Below are positions 45,428 through 55,312 of a stretch of 64,000 bases of DNA, piece by piece (the stretch's first letter is position 1; each line of letters begins with the position of its first letter). The DNA comes from Psococerastis gibbosa (taxonomy: Eukaryota > Arthropoda > Insecta > Psocodea > Psocidae): the NCBI GenBank assembly GCA_963971405.1, contig OZ020486.1, positions 14,345,419-14,409,418 of the forward strand, given 5' to 3'. The notes below the pieces were generated by a model, which was not told the origin of the DNA, searched no databases, and was given only the letters and a program-made list of their open reading frames with translations. Made by a program: the position numbers and the translations under genes.

Positions 45428-45550
45428 AATTGCAAGCCTAAATTGGTGAAAAGAAGGAAATCAGGGGTTTATCAACTAGAATGTAAGAATTGTCCCTGTA
45501 AGAATTGTCCCGGCCCATATATTTATTTGGCGAAAGTGACAGGGGAGTGA
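45428..45550 (+). pseudogene. Penelope-like GIY-YIG remnant
   Basis: The 40-codon frame reads NCKPKLVKRRKSGVYQLECK, then KNCPCKNCPGPYIYLAKVTG and stops. SGVYQL.C..C...YI...TG is the start of the GIY-YIG nuclease domain found at the C-terminus of Penelope-like retroelements; the usual YIG is YIY here. A 15-base unit (tgtaagaattgtccc) is duplicated in tandem, repeating CKNCP. It lies 68 bases before exon 2 of Otx. No reverse-transcriptase remnant was found next to it, and a short fragment like this could still be chance. Confidence 0.55.
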
Positions 45551-45618
45551 CAGAGGGAGCTGAGTGGTTGTTGAGTGACTGATTTATTAATTTTAACATA
45601 ATAATGTTTTTGTTTCAG

Positions 45619-45770
45619 GAGGAGCAAGAAAGCAACGAAGAGAGCGAACGACTTTTACTAGGCAGCAGTTAGATATTCTGGAAACTCTGTTCAACAAAAC
45701 GAGGTATCCAGATATCTTCATGAGGGAAGAAGTTGCCCTGAAGATAAATCTTCCCGAGTCAAGAGTGCAG
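45619..45770 (+). CDS. otd: orthodenticle/Otx homeobox protein, exon 2 (homeodomain N-terminal part)
   Basis: Bounded by gtttcag (AG 45617-45618) and cag|gtaaga. The first two bases complete the glycine codon from exon 1; 50 full codons follow. They read [20 protein letters not shown] and on through [20 protein letters not shown] to ESRVQ. This is homeodomain positions 1-46 including the basic arm, helix 1 and helix 2 of the Otx class. The exon ends in phase 0 between homeodomain residues 46 and 47, the intron site common to many paired-like homeobox genes. The sequence is nearly invariant across animals, so the family call is very secure. Confidence 0.97.
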
Positions 45771-46891
45771 GTAAGAACATTATATTTAAAATAAAATAAA
45801 ATTGCAGAGAGTAACAGTGGCGTGGGCAGACTTTCCTCTTCTTTAATGTAAAGAATACTCAAATCAAATTGTATGAATTATATATTCTTATTTATTATTA
45901 AATCAAATCAAACAATTATATCAAAATGCTGGCAATGTGTCATAAACTTAAACTGAATAGAAAACATTCCACATTTATTTAAGAAAGTGGGTTCGTGATT
46001 TATTGGCCAAGATAAATGCTTCATCAATTCATAGCTATTAGCTACATACATATATACATACAGACGAACATAAAGCATAAATATATAGTGTTTTGAATAC
46101 TTATATAAAAAATAAAAACTTTCTTAATATACGTAGACTACTTACCCCGTGGACTTGCTGTTATTCTATTAGGTATGAACTCGGTATAATATGCACTTTT
46201 TTAGAGCAATAATATTTCAGATGTGAAATTTGGAGATTGCTATAATGGAATTATTTAAAAATAAACCCAATGCCGATGGTTGATTTTGTGAAAGAGGTGA
46301 ATTGACTTTCAGCCAAATGTTTGACAAACAGTTTGAATGGGAAGATAGGCTATATTGTAAAATAATAAAATCATTTCCCATATATTCTAATAAAAAATTT
46401 ACTGGCGGAACAAAAAACAAATTAAAAACTTCTCCCTTTCGCAGGCATGAGATTTTTGAAAACGCGCTATGAATAATTACTCAACATCCCCCTCATTCCC
46501 TCTCCAACAGTTGAATCAAAAATTTATTTTTCGCTTTATATGCCTTGAAAAAACTCATATTTACCTGACGAAGGCGCTAACTGTAGAAGAGATACAGCTT
46601 TAAGGGACTGCTTCGTTTTGAAGTCCCCTACCTTGTTTTTATTGGAAAATAATTTGAAATTGAAGCATTTCCCTTCGGTATTTTATTAAACTCTATTAAG
46701 CATTTATTGGTATTGGTTTTCAGCTTTTTATCATTTATTTCCACATGTACGAGTAAAGTATATTTAATTTTATTCAGAAAATGTGACTCGCAGTAAATTA
46801 ATTACTCTATTTCTTTGGTGCTGGTTTAAAACAAATAAAATTCGGGTTGACAAATTACAGTTTTTTTTATGAATTACGCATTGTTAATTAA

Positions 46892-47515
46892 GGTCAAACC
46901 GGAGACTTTTAACTTTGAACGTTGAGCGTTGAATACATAGAAATATAATAGAACTGGAGCGGCGGGAGCCATAATATGCCTTACGAGGCACCCTTTAACC
47001 ATATCAGAGATAAGTACCAACGCAAAAAATATCGAAGATACCTGGACCCGGTCAAAAACTCTGCGTAGTTCAGTAGTTAGCTTGTGCAAGCTACACGTAG
47101 CAGCCATATTGATAACGGTATCCATTTTATAAACAAAGCCCCGCGACGCGTACCTGTTCTGTATTTCACATTTTATTATTTCAAATAATTGCAGTTTTAC
47201 CTATTGCTGGCGCTTTACTGTCAAATTAAGTGTTCATATATGCAGCGGTAAGCATGTAATTACAAAAGTTGGAGGTTTTTCTTCCCTGTGGGGCACGTAA
47301 AAATGTTCTAAGAGGTATGTTTTTAAATGCTTCATGCACGAATTTGAGACCTATAGTAATAGTAATTTTTGTACAGCAGGATGGCGTAAGCATGTCTACA
47401 CTTATACTTGTCCCTCCTATCGATTATTACTATGCCCCTGCGGTTTAAAACGTGTATTAGGAATCCCCTGCAAAGTCATTTACAGGCCAGTCACGTGATC
47501 CCCTCCGGTTTGGCC
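46892..47515. mobile_element. 624-bp element with TTAA flanks
   Basis: The ends ggtcaaaccggag and, reversed, ggccaaaccggag match at 12 of 13, and TTAA sits on both sides (46888-46891, 47516-47519). TTAA duplication suggests piggyBac-type mobilisation, though a TTA/TAA (Harbinger) reading is equally compatible. The interior has no transposase frame. Confidence 0.7.
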
Positions 47516-47627
47516 TTAACCTAATAAAAAAAATCTCGGGTCGATCCAAGAGTGCTGAGTAGTGTTCAATGTCTATTACATCATTTAGAAGAGTGTCAAA
47601 ATGGAAATGCAATTTCGGATGATTGTG

Positions 47628-47790
47628 TCAATGGTAAGCTTGTCTCAGCTTGACTATTATTGCTTGTAGCCTGTGTGGGTTGACATAAGGGACTTGGACC
47701 AGTTTTCAATCACCAAAGGTTCATACGGAAACCATATCAATCATGTCCGATAAACCATCGGGTCGTTGGCCTAAGTCCGTACTCCATTCC
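47628..47790 (-). repeat. dispersed repeat H, copy 4
   Basis: Reverse copy: atggtaagcttgtctcagc, then aagggacttgga, and a degraded half ending gggtcgttggcc. Confidence 0.65.
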
Positions 47791-48762
47791 ATCAAGACTT
47801 ATATTATATTATATTATTATTATATTATATATTGCATTTATCCTTACTTCCTTACTTACTATCCTTACTATTTTTTAGTTCAATTTGTCACTTTTTCCAG
47901 TTTTAACGTTTAAGACTAGCTTTTACTGTACGGGTCAGGATTTTTGGTTGTTGCGTAATTTGTAATTTTTCCGAATATGCCTGTTTAAATCCAACATTGG
48001 GACAATTCACCGTTAAAGCACCATTGCTGCTTTTCGTATCAATATCTGCCATTTTGCCTCCCAAATATTCTGCCTATTGATCAAGCTATAGTCTCAGGCC
48101 ACTGTCCCGCCGCCCGTCATCGTTTGATTGTCAAACAATTAAAATAACAATAAAACAAATCATCAAACCTTTACATCTCCAATAGTCAAATGACCCTTAC
48201 TAGAGCAAGCGACCCTTTTCAATTGACACAACTGAAATACAGGCGACATCGACATCAGCTGTGCAGATTGTTCGATAACAATGTTAAAAGCCGAAGGAAA
48301 TCATTTGCAGGGCCGCTGGGCAAATAACAGCCGATCACGGTGCTGACTAACTGAGTAATGATTTGTTTGTTCTTATGACACGACCCTTATTTGCCCTTGT
48401 CGTGCATTTTACTCTGTAACATATCTGACATGTTGTTCGGTTGTTCATTCAATGGAATTCTTCGCAATTAGGAATTATAGGTTTACTTTTGTCAGGGCAG
48501 CAGTATTCCTCTTCAGGGAGGGGGAGGAGTTTGGATTTTCTGTGTATAAAACTCCCAGGCACCGACCTTGCAATTTCGTCGCCCTGGGCAACATGGTTTC
48601 CAGCGCCTCCTACCCCATTGAAACAAAAATGTTGCGAAAGAAAATTGGGAAGAAATGCGACCAAAGTGTAGGATGAAAACTCTCAAGGTTTACTTTAGTT
48701 GACTTGGGTATGTTATGAAGTATTTTTTGGTGCGCCCCCCCCCCCTCCCATACGAATGTACA

Positions 48763-49182
48763 TGAATATTAATATTATTCAACATAACATTCACCTAAAC
48801 ATTAAAAGTCACTGTTTTCCTTTTGATTCCAATAATTAGAAACTAGTTTTTGACAGAAGCGGAAGAGGACTGATTATCTTTTACAATTTGGTATATCACT
48901 CCTATTGCTGTTTCATATAAAAAGAGACAAAAAACTAATAAGAAACTAAAACGCATTGCTATATTTTGCTATATTTGCCCCCACATGGAATAATATTTCG
49001 GGGTGTAATAAGTTAAGATGACGTGACGTATGAATATTATTCAATACATAAATATTAAAAGTCACAGTTTTCGGTTTGATTCCAATTAGAAACTAGTTTC
49101 TGACAGAATCGGAAGAGGATTATCTTTTACAATTTGGTGGGGAAACTATAATACTCCTATTGCTGTTCCATATAAAAAGATA
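48763..49182. repeat. local duplication, two ~155-bp copies
   Basis: 48763-48925 and 49031-49182 share attaaaagtcac.gttttc, ttgattccaat..ttagaaa, ctagttt.tgacagaa.cgg and ttatcttttacaatttggt through cctattgctgtt.catata. They sit about 268 bases apart in direct orientation. No other copy in the window. Confidence 0.9.
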
Positions 49183-50210
49183 ATAGAATATGGTATGAGC
49201 ACCCTTCCCTATAAGCTTTCATGTGCTAATGTTCCCCCAGCCAGTGTAGTTATGATCCCTTGGAAATATGAATCTGATGGTGACGCGCCATGTGCAAATT
49301 CTCCCATCGGTGGCTGCAACAGCGGGCTCTGATAGCATGCCACTGTGAAGTTGAGATGTGAATTTGAGCATGAGTGACCTATATTGGCTCCATTGGTGTC
49401 AATTCAATTTCTTCAAGGGGAGGGGGGTGGTCACCAAGAGCGAGGTGCTAGACAAGATTGATATTTCAAGTTGCCTTATACAGCTATTACAGCTATTTAA
49501 ATATAGAACTTCCCACTTCATATATTATTTTCATTTCACTTAAGTGTGCTGGGTATGCCCACCCCCATGAAAAGTACATTGACCCTGGGGTTTATATAGC
49601 AGATTTACCCTATAACTCCCCCGAAATTGCTCATACCGTAATTGTTTTCCAAGCGCTTGTGGATACAACTAACTCCTCCCCCGTAGATGCGTAGATGCAG
49701 ACTTGAAGAGGCGGGAATAGAAATTAATTTGCGTAAGTGTGGAATGAAAACATGATGACATGAGTGCAGTTTGTTAAGATGGCCTTTCGCAACCTCCTCC
49801 TCCCCCCCCCCCCCCCCCCGGCTGTAAGGCTAATCCTCTGGTGTGCTGGCTACTAATGCAACATCCCTTGTATATGCTCTTCTATTTGTCTATTAATTAA
49901 CTACACGCAACAAACGGATACAATGTAGCCTAACTTACATTCCATTTGGCTAATTTAAGTTGTTCGTTTTAGAGAGGTGACAAACTGCCAGTTGGTAAAT
50001 ACAGGTACAATGTTAATATAATCTCCAATGTCTTTTGCCCTTTCGCAATTGGACAATATCATTTGACTCCAAATACTCCAATCTTGCTCAATGAAGATGA
50101 GGAAAAAATGATTGATGATAACCTGGTGATAGTCATTGCTCTCGTATTAGTAGACGCTCACACAGAAATACGTTAATCACCGTCACTCACCACCGGTTCT
50201 TTTGTTTCAG

Positions 50211-50915
50211 GTATGGTTTAAAAACCGAAGAGCCAAGTGTCGGCAGCAATTACAGCAGCAGCAACAACAGCAGAGCCTTCAGACAGGCTCGAAACCTGCT
50301 ACAACGAATCGTTCGTCCAGCTCAAGTGCAAAACAAACGACCAGCAGCCCCTCAACAATGCAATCCCAGGAGAAGACGGCAGGAAAATCCCAAAATTTTC
50401 CGATAGCCCTTCTCACGAACGCCGTCCTCCAAAAACAAATGCCAGTCAACAGCTCCCCACCAGCAGGACATCCCATTACCCCTAGCAGTAACAGTGATAG
50501 TGCTTCGCCCCCCGTTCACGTGAAAAAGGAAATTGGCACCCCAGTGAAGGCACCCAGCTACCCTGTTCCTCCAAGAGTGCCTTCGTCACTCGGCAATACG
50601 TCCTCCATGGCCACCCCCAGCCCCCCTCTCACCCCCGGGGGATACGCCCAAGTGGACTCTCCCTATTATTGGGGGAGCAACTCCTCCCAACACTGCTACT
50701 CCACCCCTTACAGTTACTATGGCAACATGGACTATTTTGCTCAACAGCACAATAACATGACGTTTGCGAGTAACAATGGTAATATGGCACACCACAGTGG
50801 CTATAGTCATCATCAACATCAAGCTGGTTATAATTATCAAAATTTTTCGGCGGCTAGCAGACACCCAGATTGCAATTTGGATTATTCGGTACCAGATAAA
50901 TATCAGATGGTATAG
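50211..50915 (+). CDS. otd: orthodenticle/Otx homeobox protein, exon 3 (recognition helix and C-terminus)
   Basis: After ttttgtttcag the exon reads VWFKNRRAKCRQQ, the third helix of the homeodomain. Lysine occupies homeodomain position 50 (protein residue 97), the residue that gives Otx/bicoid-type proteins preference for TAATCC sites, with the invariant W48, F49, N51, R53. A glutamine run (residues 105-114) follows, then a Ser/Thr/Pro-rich region. VKKE at about 197-200 fits a sumoylation consensus. A Tyr/Asn/His-rich tail ends HPDCNLDYSVPDKYQMV, with the CNLDY motif resembling the Otx C-terminal tail. The total spliced length is 327 residues, within the range of animal Otx proteins. Stop TAG at 50913-50915. 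The frame is open and undamaged. Confidence 0.97.
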   Translation, partial: VWFKNRRAKCRQQLQQQQQQQSLQTGSKPATTNRSSSSSAKQTTSSPSTMQSQEKTAGKSQNFPIALLTNAVLQKQMPVNSSPPAGHPITPSSNSDSASPPVHVKKEIGTPVKAPSYPVPPRVPSSLGNTSSMATPSPPLTPGGYAQVDSPYYWGSNSSQHCYSTPYSYYGNMDYFAQQHNNMTFASNNGNMAHHSGYSHHQHQAGYNYQNFSAASRHPDCNLDYSVPDKYQMV

Positions 50916-51129
50916 GCTCGGCTAAATCGTTAAGTTACCGTAGGGTTGGGTGAGGTCGATCAGGGCTCGCAATTAGTGGTGGCATTTTATGTATATTTAT
51001 GGAATACAGTATCTAAATAGTGTGGCAGCTTATTCAATTCAAACGACGAAATATTGGTGCCCTGCAAGCAGGCCGTATCCAATCCATATCAACATTGATG
51101 GTAGGTTACTTTTTTATATCGCGATCATA
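50916..51129 (+). other. presumed start of Otx 3' UTR
   Basis: Follows the stop codon directly. No AATAAA occurs before the mariner remnant at 51130; the first ones I see are at 52355-52360 and 52536-52541. The transcript end is therefore unresolved, and the 3' UTR may run through transposon sequence. Confidence 0.5.
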
Positions 51130-52170
51130 CAGGGTGCGGCAGCATAATTTCCCTATTTGTAATGCGCGCCATTTGGTCAGTTGATGTGGTGGCGAAATGC
51201 TTGTGGTCTTGTTCGAGGGATGGTTTTTTTGAAGCACAGTTTAGTCACCATCATGCGTTGGAGCAGTGAGCAGAGTGCATTTGCCGTGGAGGCTTATTTT
51301 TCGAGCGGTTTTTCTGTGATTGCAACCTTTTGGGATCACTTTAATTTAGCCCCGTTTCCGGACCGGAAATCAATTGTCTTGTGGTTCACTACGTTCAGAC
51401 AAACTGCCAGTGTGACAAAACGAAGAATTGGAGTCCCTCGGCTCATTAAATCACGTGCGAACATTGAGGCAGTCAGGCTGTTTTGAGGGAACAGTTCCCA
51501 GAACGCATCATCTCAATCAGGGGCGATTTGCAGTGGCCCGAATCTCCCGATTTGTCACCTTCTGATTATTTTCGGTGGGGTTTTTTGAAATTCCATGTTT
51601 ATGGGAACCGTCCAAAGACCCTACAAGATTTAAAGAACAATATCCAGGATGAAATTGCTAAGATAACGCCTGCTATACTTGAAAAAGTCATGAAAAACAC
51701 CAAAAATCTGTATACTCTATGCATCGACAATAGGGAACGTCATGTAAGGTGCCCATTCCATTGACCGGCTAGGGCTATTTCCAAAAACGGTGACGTGATA
51801 GCAGACATTCAAGACTTACGTGGCGTCTCCACCGACCTCGCATTGCAGAATTGACGGAAATGTTTATTTTCCTCTATGCCATAGTTAAACATGATCAATG
51901 ATCATACAGTAAAATCACAAACAAACAAACTAAAATTAAAAAATGGCTTCATGGGATATGTTAATTACAAACATTTTAATAGATTTCTATAAAAAGAAAA
52001 ACAAACATTTCCGTCAATGTCATTTGCAATCTGCAATGTGAGGTCGGTGGAAACACTACCTAAGTCTTGAATGTCTGCTACCACGTCACCATTGTTGGAA
52101 ATAGCCCTAGCCGGTCAATCGAATGGGCGCCTAAATGATTTGATCTTCAAGACTATGTAAAAAAAACTTT
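51130..52170 (+). pseudogene. internally deleted mariner-type transposase, split by MITE
   Basis: Preceded by TA, it begins cagggtgcggcagcataatt like the ends of many mariner-type elements. A first frame (from about 51253) encodes RWSSEQSAFAVEAYFSSGFS, then PDRKSIVLWFTTFRQTASVT, the helix-turn-helix region of the DUF4817 type. A second frame (from 51483) encodes REQFPERIISIRGDLQWPES, then PDLSPSDYFRWGFLKFHVYG and NRPKTLQDLKNNIQDEIAKI, the end of the catalytic domain. The middle, with the first two catalytic acidic residues, is deleted. Removing the MITE at 51748-52134 restores the C-terminus as RHVNDLIFKTM and a stop. No right terminal repeat was identified. Confidence 0.85.
51748..52131. mobile_element. 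MITE family E, copy 2, with TAA duplication
   Basis: 384 bases. Outer arms ggtgcccattccattgacc and, reversed, ggcgcccattcgattgacc; inner arms as in 15396-15778. TAA at 51745-51747 and 52132-52134. The host frame proves the boundaries. Its middle segment (about 51855-52010) is the reverse complement of the corresponding segment of copy 1. Confidence 0.93.
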
Positions 52171-52721
52171 TAGTATGTACTTACATTATAAAAACCAATT
52201 AAAATTTTTTGTGCATATTGACAATATAATTGATGGATCCAGGAGAGATATTGCGTTTGATACATTTTTAAAAATTGTGAAATTCACCTTCAACACCATG
52301 TATGGTAAATAGCATTGAAGTCCATACGATTGATCATCCTGTCGCTAGATCGAAAATAAATCGGTAGGAGATTCGATGACCCAAGTATTGATCGTGTACA
52401 AGCTGCTAAAAACATGGCTAAGTTCCTACTTGCATCGTATTTTATTTTTTATGTTACTGTATATCCTGGAAGCTGAAAGTCAAATGCTAATAAGAGAAGT
52501 AGCATGCGTTGATCGACATCACTATGTTTTACGATAATAAATGGATCTCTTTGTACCTATTTTATGGCTAGGGGCCATTTTACATGAGATTTGTAAGAGA
52601 GAAAACAAAATCCACCTTGTATGAAAATAATAGGTAGCCCTCCCCTAATATTTTTAATCCGAATTTTTAAACATATCTATTATGATCAAATAACTTTGGC
52701 AGGTTAAATATCGTCCCACCA

Positions 52722-52892
52722 GCAGCCTGATCGAGGCGATTATAATACCGGTATTTATTTAATCCCCTGGTAATAAAAATGTAAACAAGATAATTTTATA
52801 ATGGAAAGTGCTATTCAAAATTTTTTTATTTACAGTTATAATTCTAGGGTATTTATTTAACCCCGGTATTATAATCGCCTCGATCAGGCTGC
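52722..52892. mobile_element. MITE family F, copy 2 (171 bp)
   Basis: Arms gcagcctgatcgaggcgatt and taataccgg(gg)t pair with the right end (..ccccggtattataatcgcct..gatcaggctgc). A shorter version of 37658-38135, lacking the tcacgtga part. Confidence 0.88.
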
Positions 52893-54920
52893 AGAAACCG
52901 ACGATGTAGTCTATAAAAGTGATTCCAACAACTACAACTGCAGGCCTACTATGACGATTATTTTCAATCTTGACCTGGGATTAAAAATGGAAAGAAGATT
53001 ATTTTTCAATTGAAAGAGTTGTTCAAAATGTTTTGTTTACATTTTAGCCCCAGAAATAAGTTAATACTGAGCGGCAATTAGTTCGCTCGTAGGTATTGAT
53101 CCCGCAACCTCCCGTTGCAGAAATAACTCACTTAGAAATCCATGAAGAAATGACGTCAAATTCCAATGCTTTGATTGGTTCGGCAAGGTAGAGCCCATAA
53201 TATGATTGGCTGAGCGTAAGCATTCGGACTATAAGACCATCTTTGCAAAATGGGAGGTTGCGGACTTGCGATGTTGGGTTCGGATTCTCCCAAAATATTT
53301 TCAAGCCTTTTTCTTACAAATATAATCATTGTTTACGAATCTCGAGTAAAATGGCCCTTAAGATTGGACTGCTCATAATATTTAGATATTTTCGTAAGTC
53401 TAGTCTACTTTCGTAAATAATTACTAATCATACCGATTTACCGGGCTTGGTATTCCGTGACTGAATGCTTAGTATAAATTGGATTGTATTATAATTTTAC
53501 ACTAGTTAAAAATTTCATGATTCCCTTCCATCACAGGCCTACACAACTTTGACATATATTAGGAAAATTGTCAAAGAACGCTATACGGTAGGTACTTGTA
53601 TAGACTTTCACATCATCAATTAGAAATGTTTACGCTTACAGTCGGCTAGCAAAAACTAATTAAAATATGTGGGCAAATGTGCTTTTCTGAAAAACGAAAA
53701 CGGAGCCTACAAAAGTACATTCACTTGTCTTTACTTTCAGCAGGTTATTGCATTATTTTTATTTTCTTTCAGCAAACATTGTTGTATCGTAATTATTTGC
53801 CTTATTTATTTAGTATTAGGGCTATCTAATACATAACATTAGTGGCACATTTCATTGTATTGTACAATAACCTGATTTTACAGAACCAAACATTATTTTA
53901 TTGTGTGTAAGTATACGAAATTGTATTGAACGCATACCTACTGAGGGTATCAAATGTAAGTAGCCTATGCAGGCGCACATTACGAAATTCCCTTCGCAGC
54001 TCTATCTTTGCCATTTGATACTGTATGTCCAGCCTCAAGTCAAGTGATTTTAAATTAATTATGTATGTGTTTGTATACAGTAAATAAATTAATATCTAAT
54101 TAATATACGTGAATATCATTTATTTTTTCCTCCTATTCTTTGTAGTATTAGCCCCAGCTAGTTCAGTATTAAAAAAGTTATATTGTAGAAACTAAAAGGA
54201 ACTATGCTCAAGTTCAAATTTCAAATTCAAATTTATTAAAAAACAACATTTACCTCAATTGAGGAGCAAACTTTCAAAACGGCACTAATCCATTTTCGTA
54301 AAATGTTCAGGAAATTGTAATTGTAATTATTACAATATTTCAATTAACCTGCTATTTTGAAAACTTAAGAACTTAAGCTAGACTCTCTGACACTAGGTGC
54401 AAAAGAGCTTACATTTCAAAACTTATGTGCGCTAATAAACAATGGGTAAATGACATTAAGCTGCATTAACAACTTTACTAATCGGCCTAAACACGTTAGT
54501 AGGTACTAAGGAAGAAATGTTATAGTAGAGGGAATTGTATTTTGCAAATGAGTGTAGGAGAGTATACTGTATATACCTAACGAATTCTACGTAAGCAAAT
54601 TAGCTATTCAGCAGTTGAATTCATAGAAATTAGCTTAAGCGTATTCATCACATAATTGGAGCATATGATTTTGTTTCATTTTTATAGAAAAACTATCATA
54701 TATCAGCAGAAAAAGTTGTTTAATAATTTTATTTCAAGAATTTCCTTGCGCCATGAGTGTCATCACATAGACTTGGAGGATATAGACTGCCTATGCCATA
54801 TACTATGCTTGATACTACTGAACAGCTGTGATTGGTTAATACTTAATATTGCGATTCTTACTTTTTTGGTATATTTCGATTGTTTATTGTAGAAAAAAAC
54901 ATTTGAAAATGTGTAACAAC
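52893..54920. other. unassigned spacer
   Basis: About 52960-53060 (gaaagagttgttcaaaatg, gtttacattttagccccaga) resembles interior parts of family F and may be a decayed third copy. No gene seen. Confidence 0.45.
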
Positions 54921-55312
54921 CATAGATTTTAATAATAATACTAGATATCGAACTCCCATGGTCTCTGTATGGAGTGTTGTGAAGCCATCCGCCATTGCTA
55001 TAAGTGGATAGAAAGAACGGAAAGAACGCAAAGTACCTGTTATTAAATGAGTATTTCTCGACAAAATAAATTTTATCTTGATTTAATTTCAGTTAATATT
55101 GTCTTTTATGTAACTATTGATCAAAATCCACTGAAAATAAACTGAAAGATTGAACTTTTGAACGTAATTTTCACAGAAAATGTTAGGAAATCTCATAAGA
55201 ACGCAAGGTGCTAATGAATGTAAGCAACGTTTTCTATCCACTTATAGCAATGGTGGCTGGCTTCAAAATATGTAGGGGAGTTCGTTATCTAGTATTATTA
55301 TAAAAATCTATG
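54921..55312. mobile_element. 392-bp inverted-repeat MITE
   Basis: The ends catagattttaataataata and, reversed, catagatttttataataata continue through actagata.cgaactccc and, after a gap, ccattgctataagtggatag. The flanks gtaacaac and ataacaac agree at 7 of 8 bases, so an 8-bp duplication (hAT-like) is likely. Confidence 0.85.

Larger units (their letters stand above)
23466..45618 (+). other. Otx intron 1 (22,153 bp, phase 1)
   Basis: Starts gtaagt and ends tttttgtttcag. It splits the glycine codon between the leader and the region before the homeodomain. It is filled with repeats listed separately. Unassigned stretches over 300 bases: 23771-24436, 24727-24984, 25166-26450 (C-run and T-rich), 29713-30519, 32524-34429, 34670-35115, 35720-36884, 37036-37657, 38136-38770, 39194-39784, 43231-45227. 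None of these holds a gene that I can support. Confidence 0.85.
45771..50210 (+). other. Otx intron 2 (4,440 bp, phase 0)
   Basis: Starts gtaaga, ends ttttgtttcag. It contains a TTAA-flanked element (46892-47515), a reverse repeat H, and a local duplication (48763-49182). A C18 run lies at 49802-49819. The stretches 45771-46891, 47801-48762 and 49183-49801 show no further gene or repeat that I can name. Confidence 0.9.

Noticed and set aside
49800-50210. Otx self-regulation via TAATCC sites in intron 2
   Set aside because: A TAATCC occurs near 49834, but such hexamers are expected about thirty times by chance in 64 kb, so there is no evidence of a cluster.
50586-50864. 92-codon minus-strand frame opposite Otx exon 3
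   Set aside because: Shadow of the coding exon, with no family resemblance.
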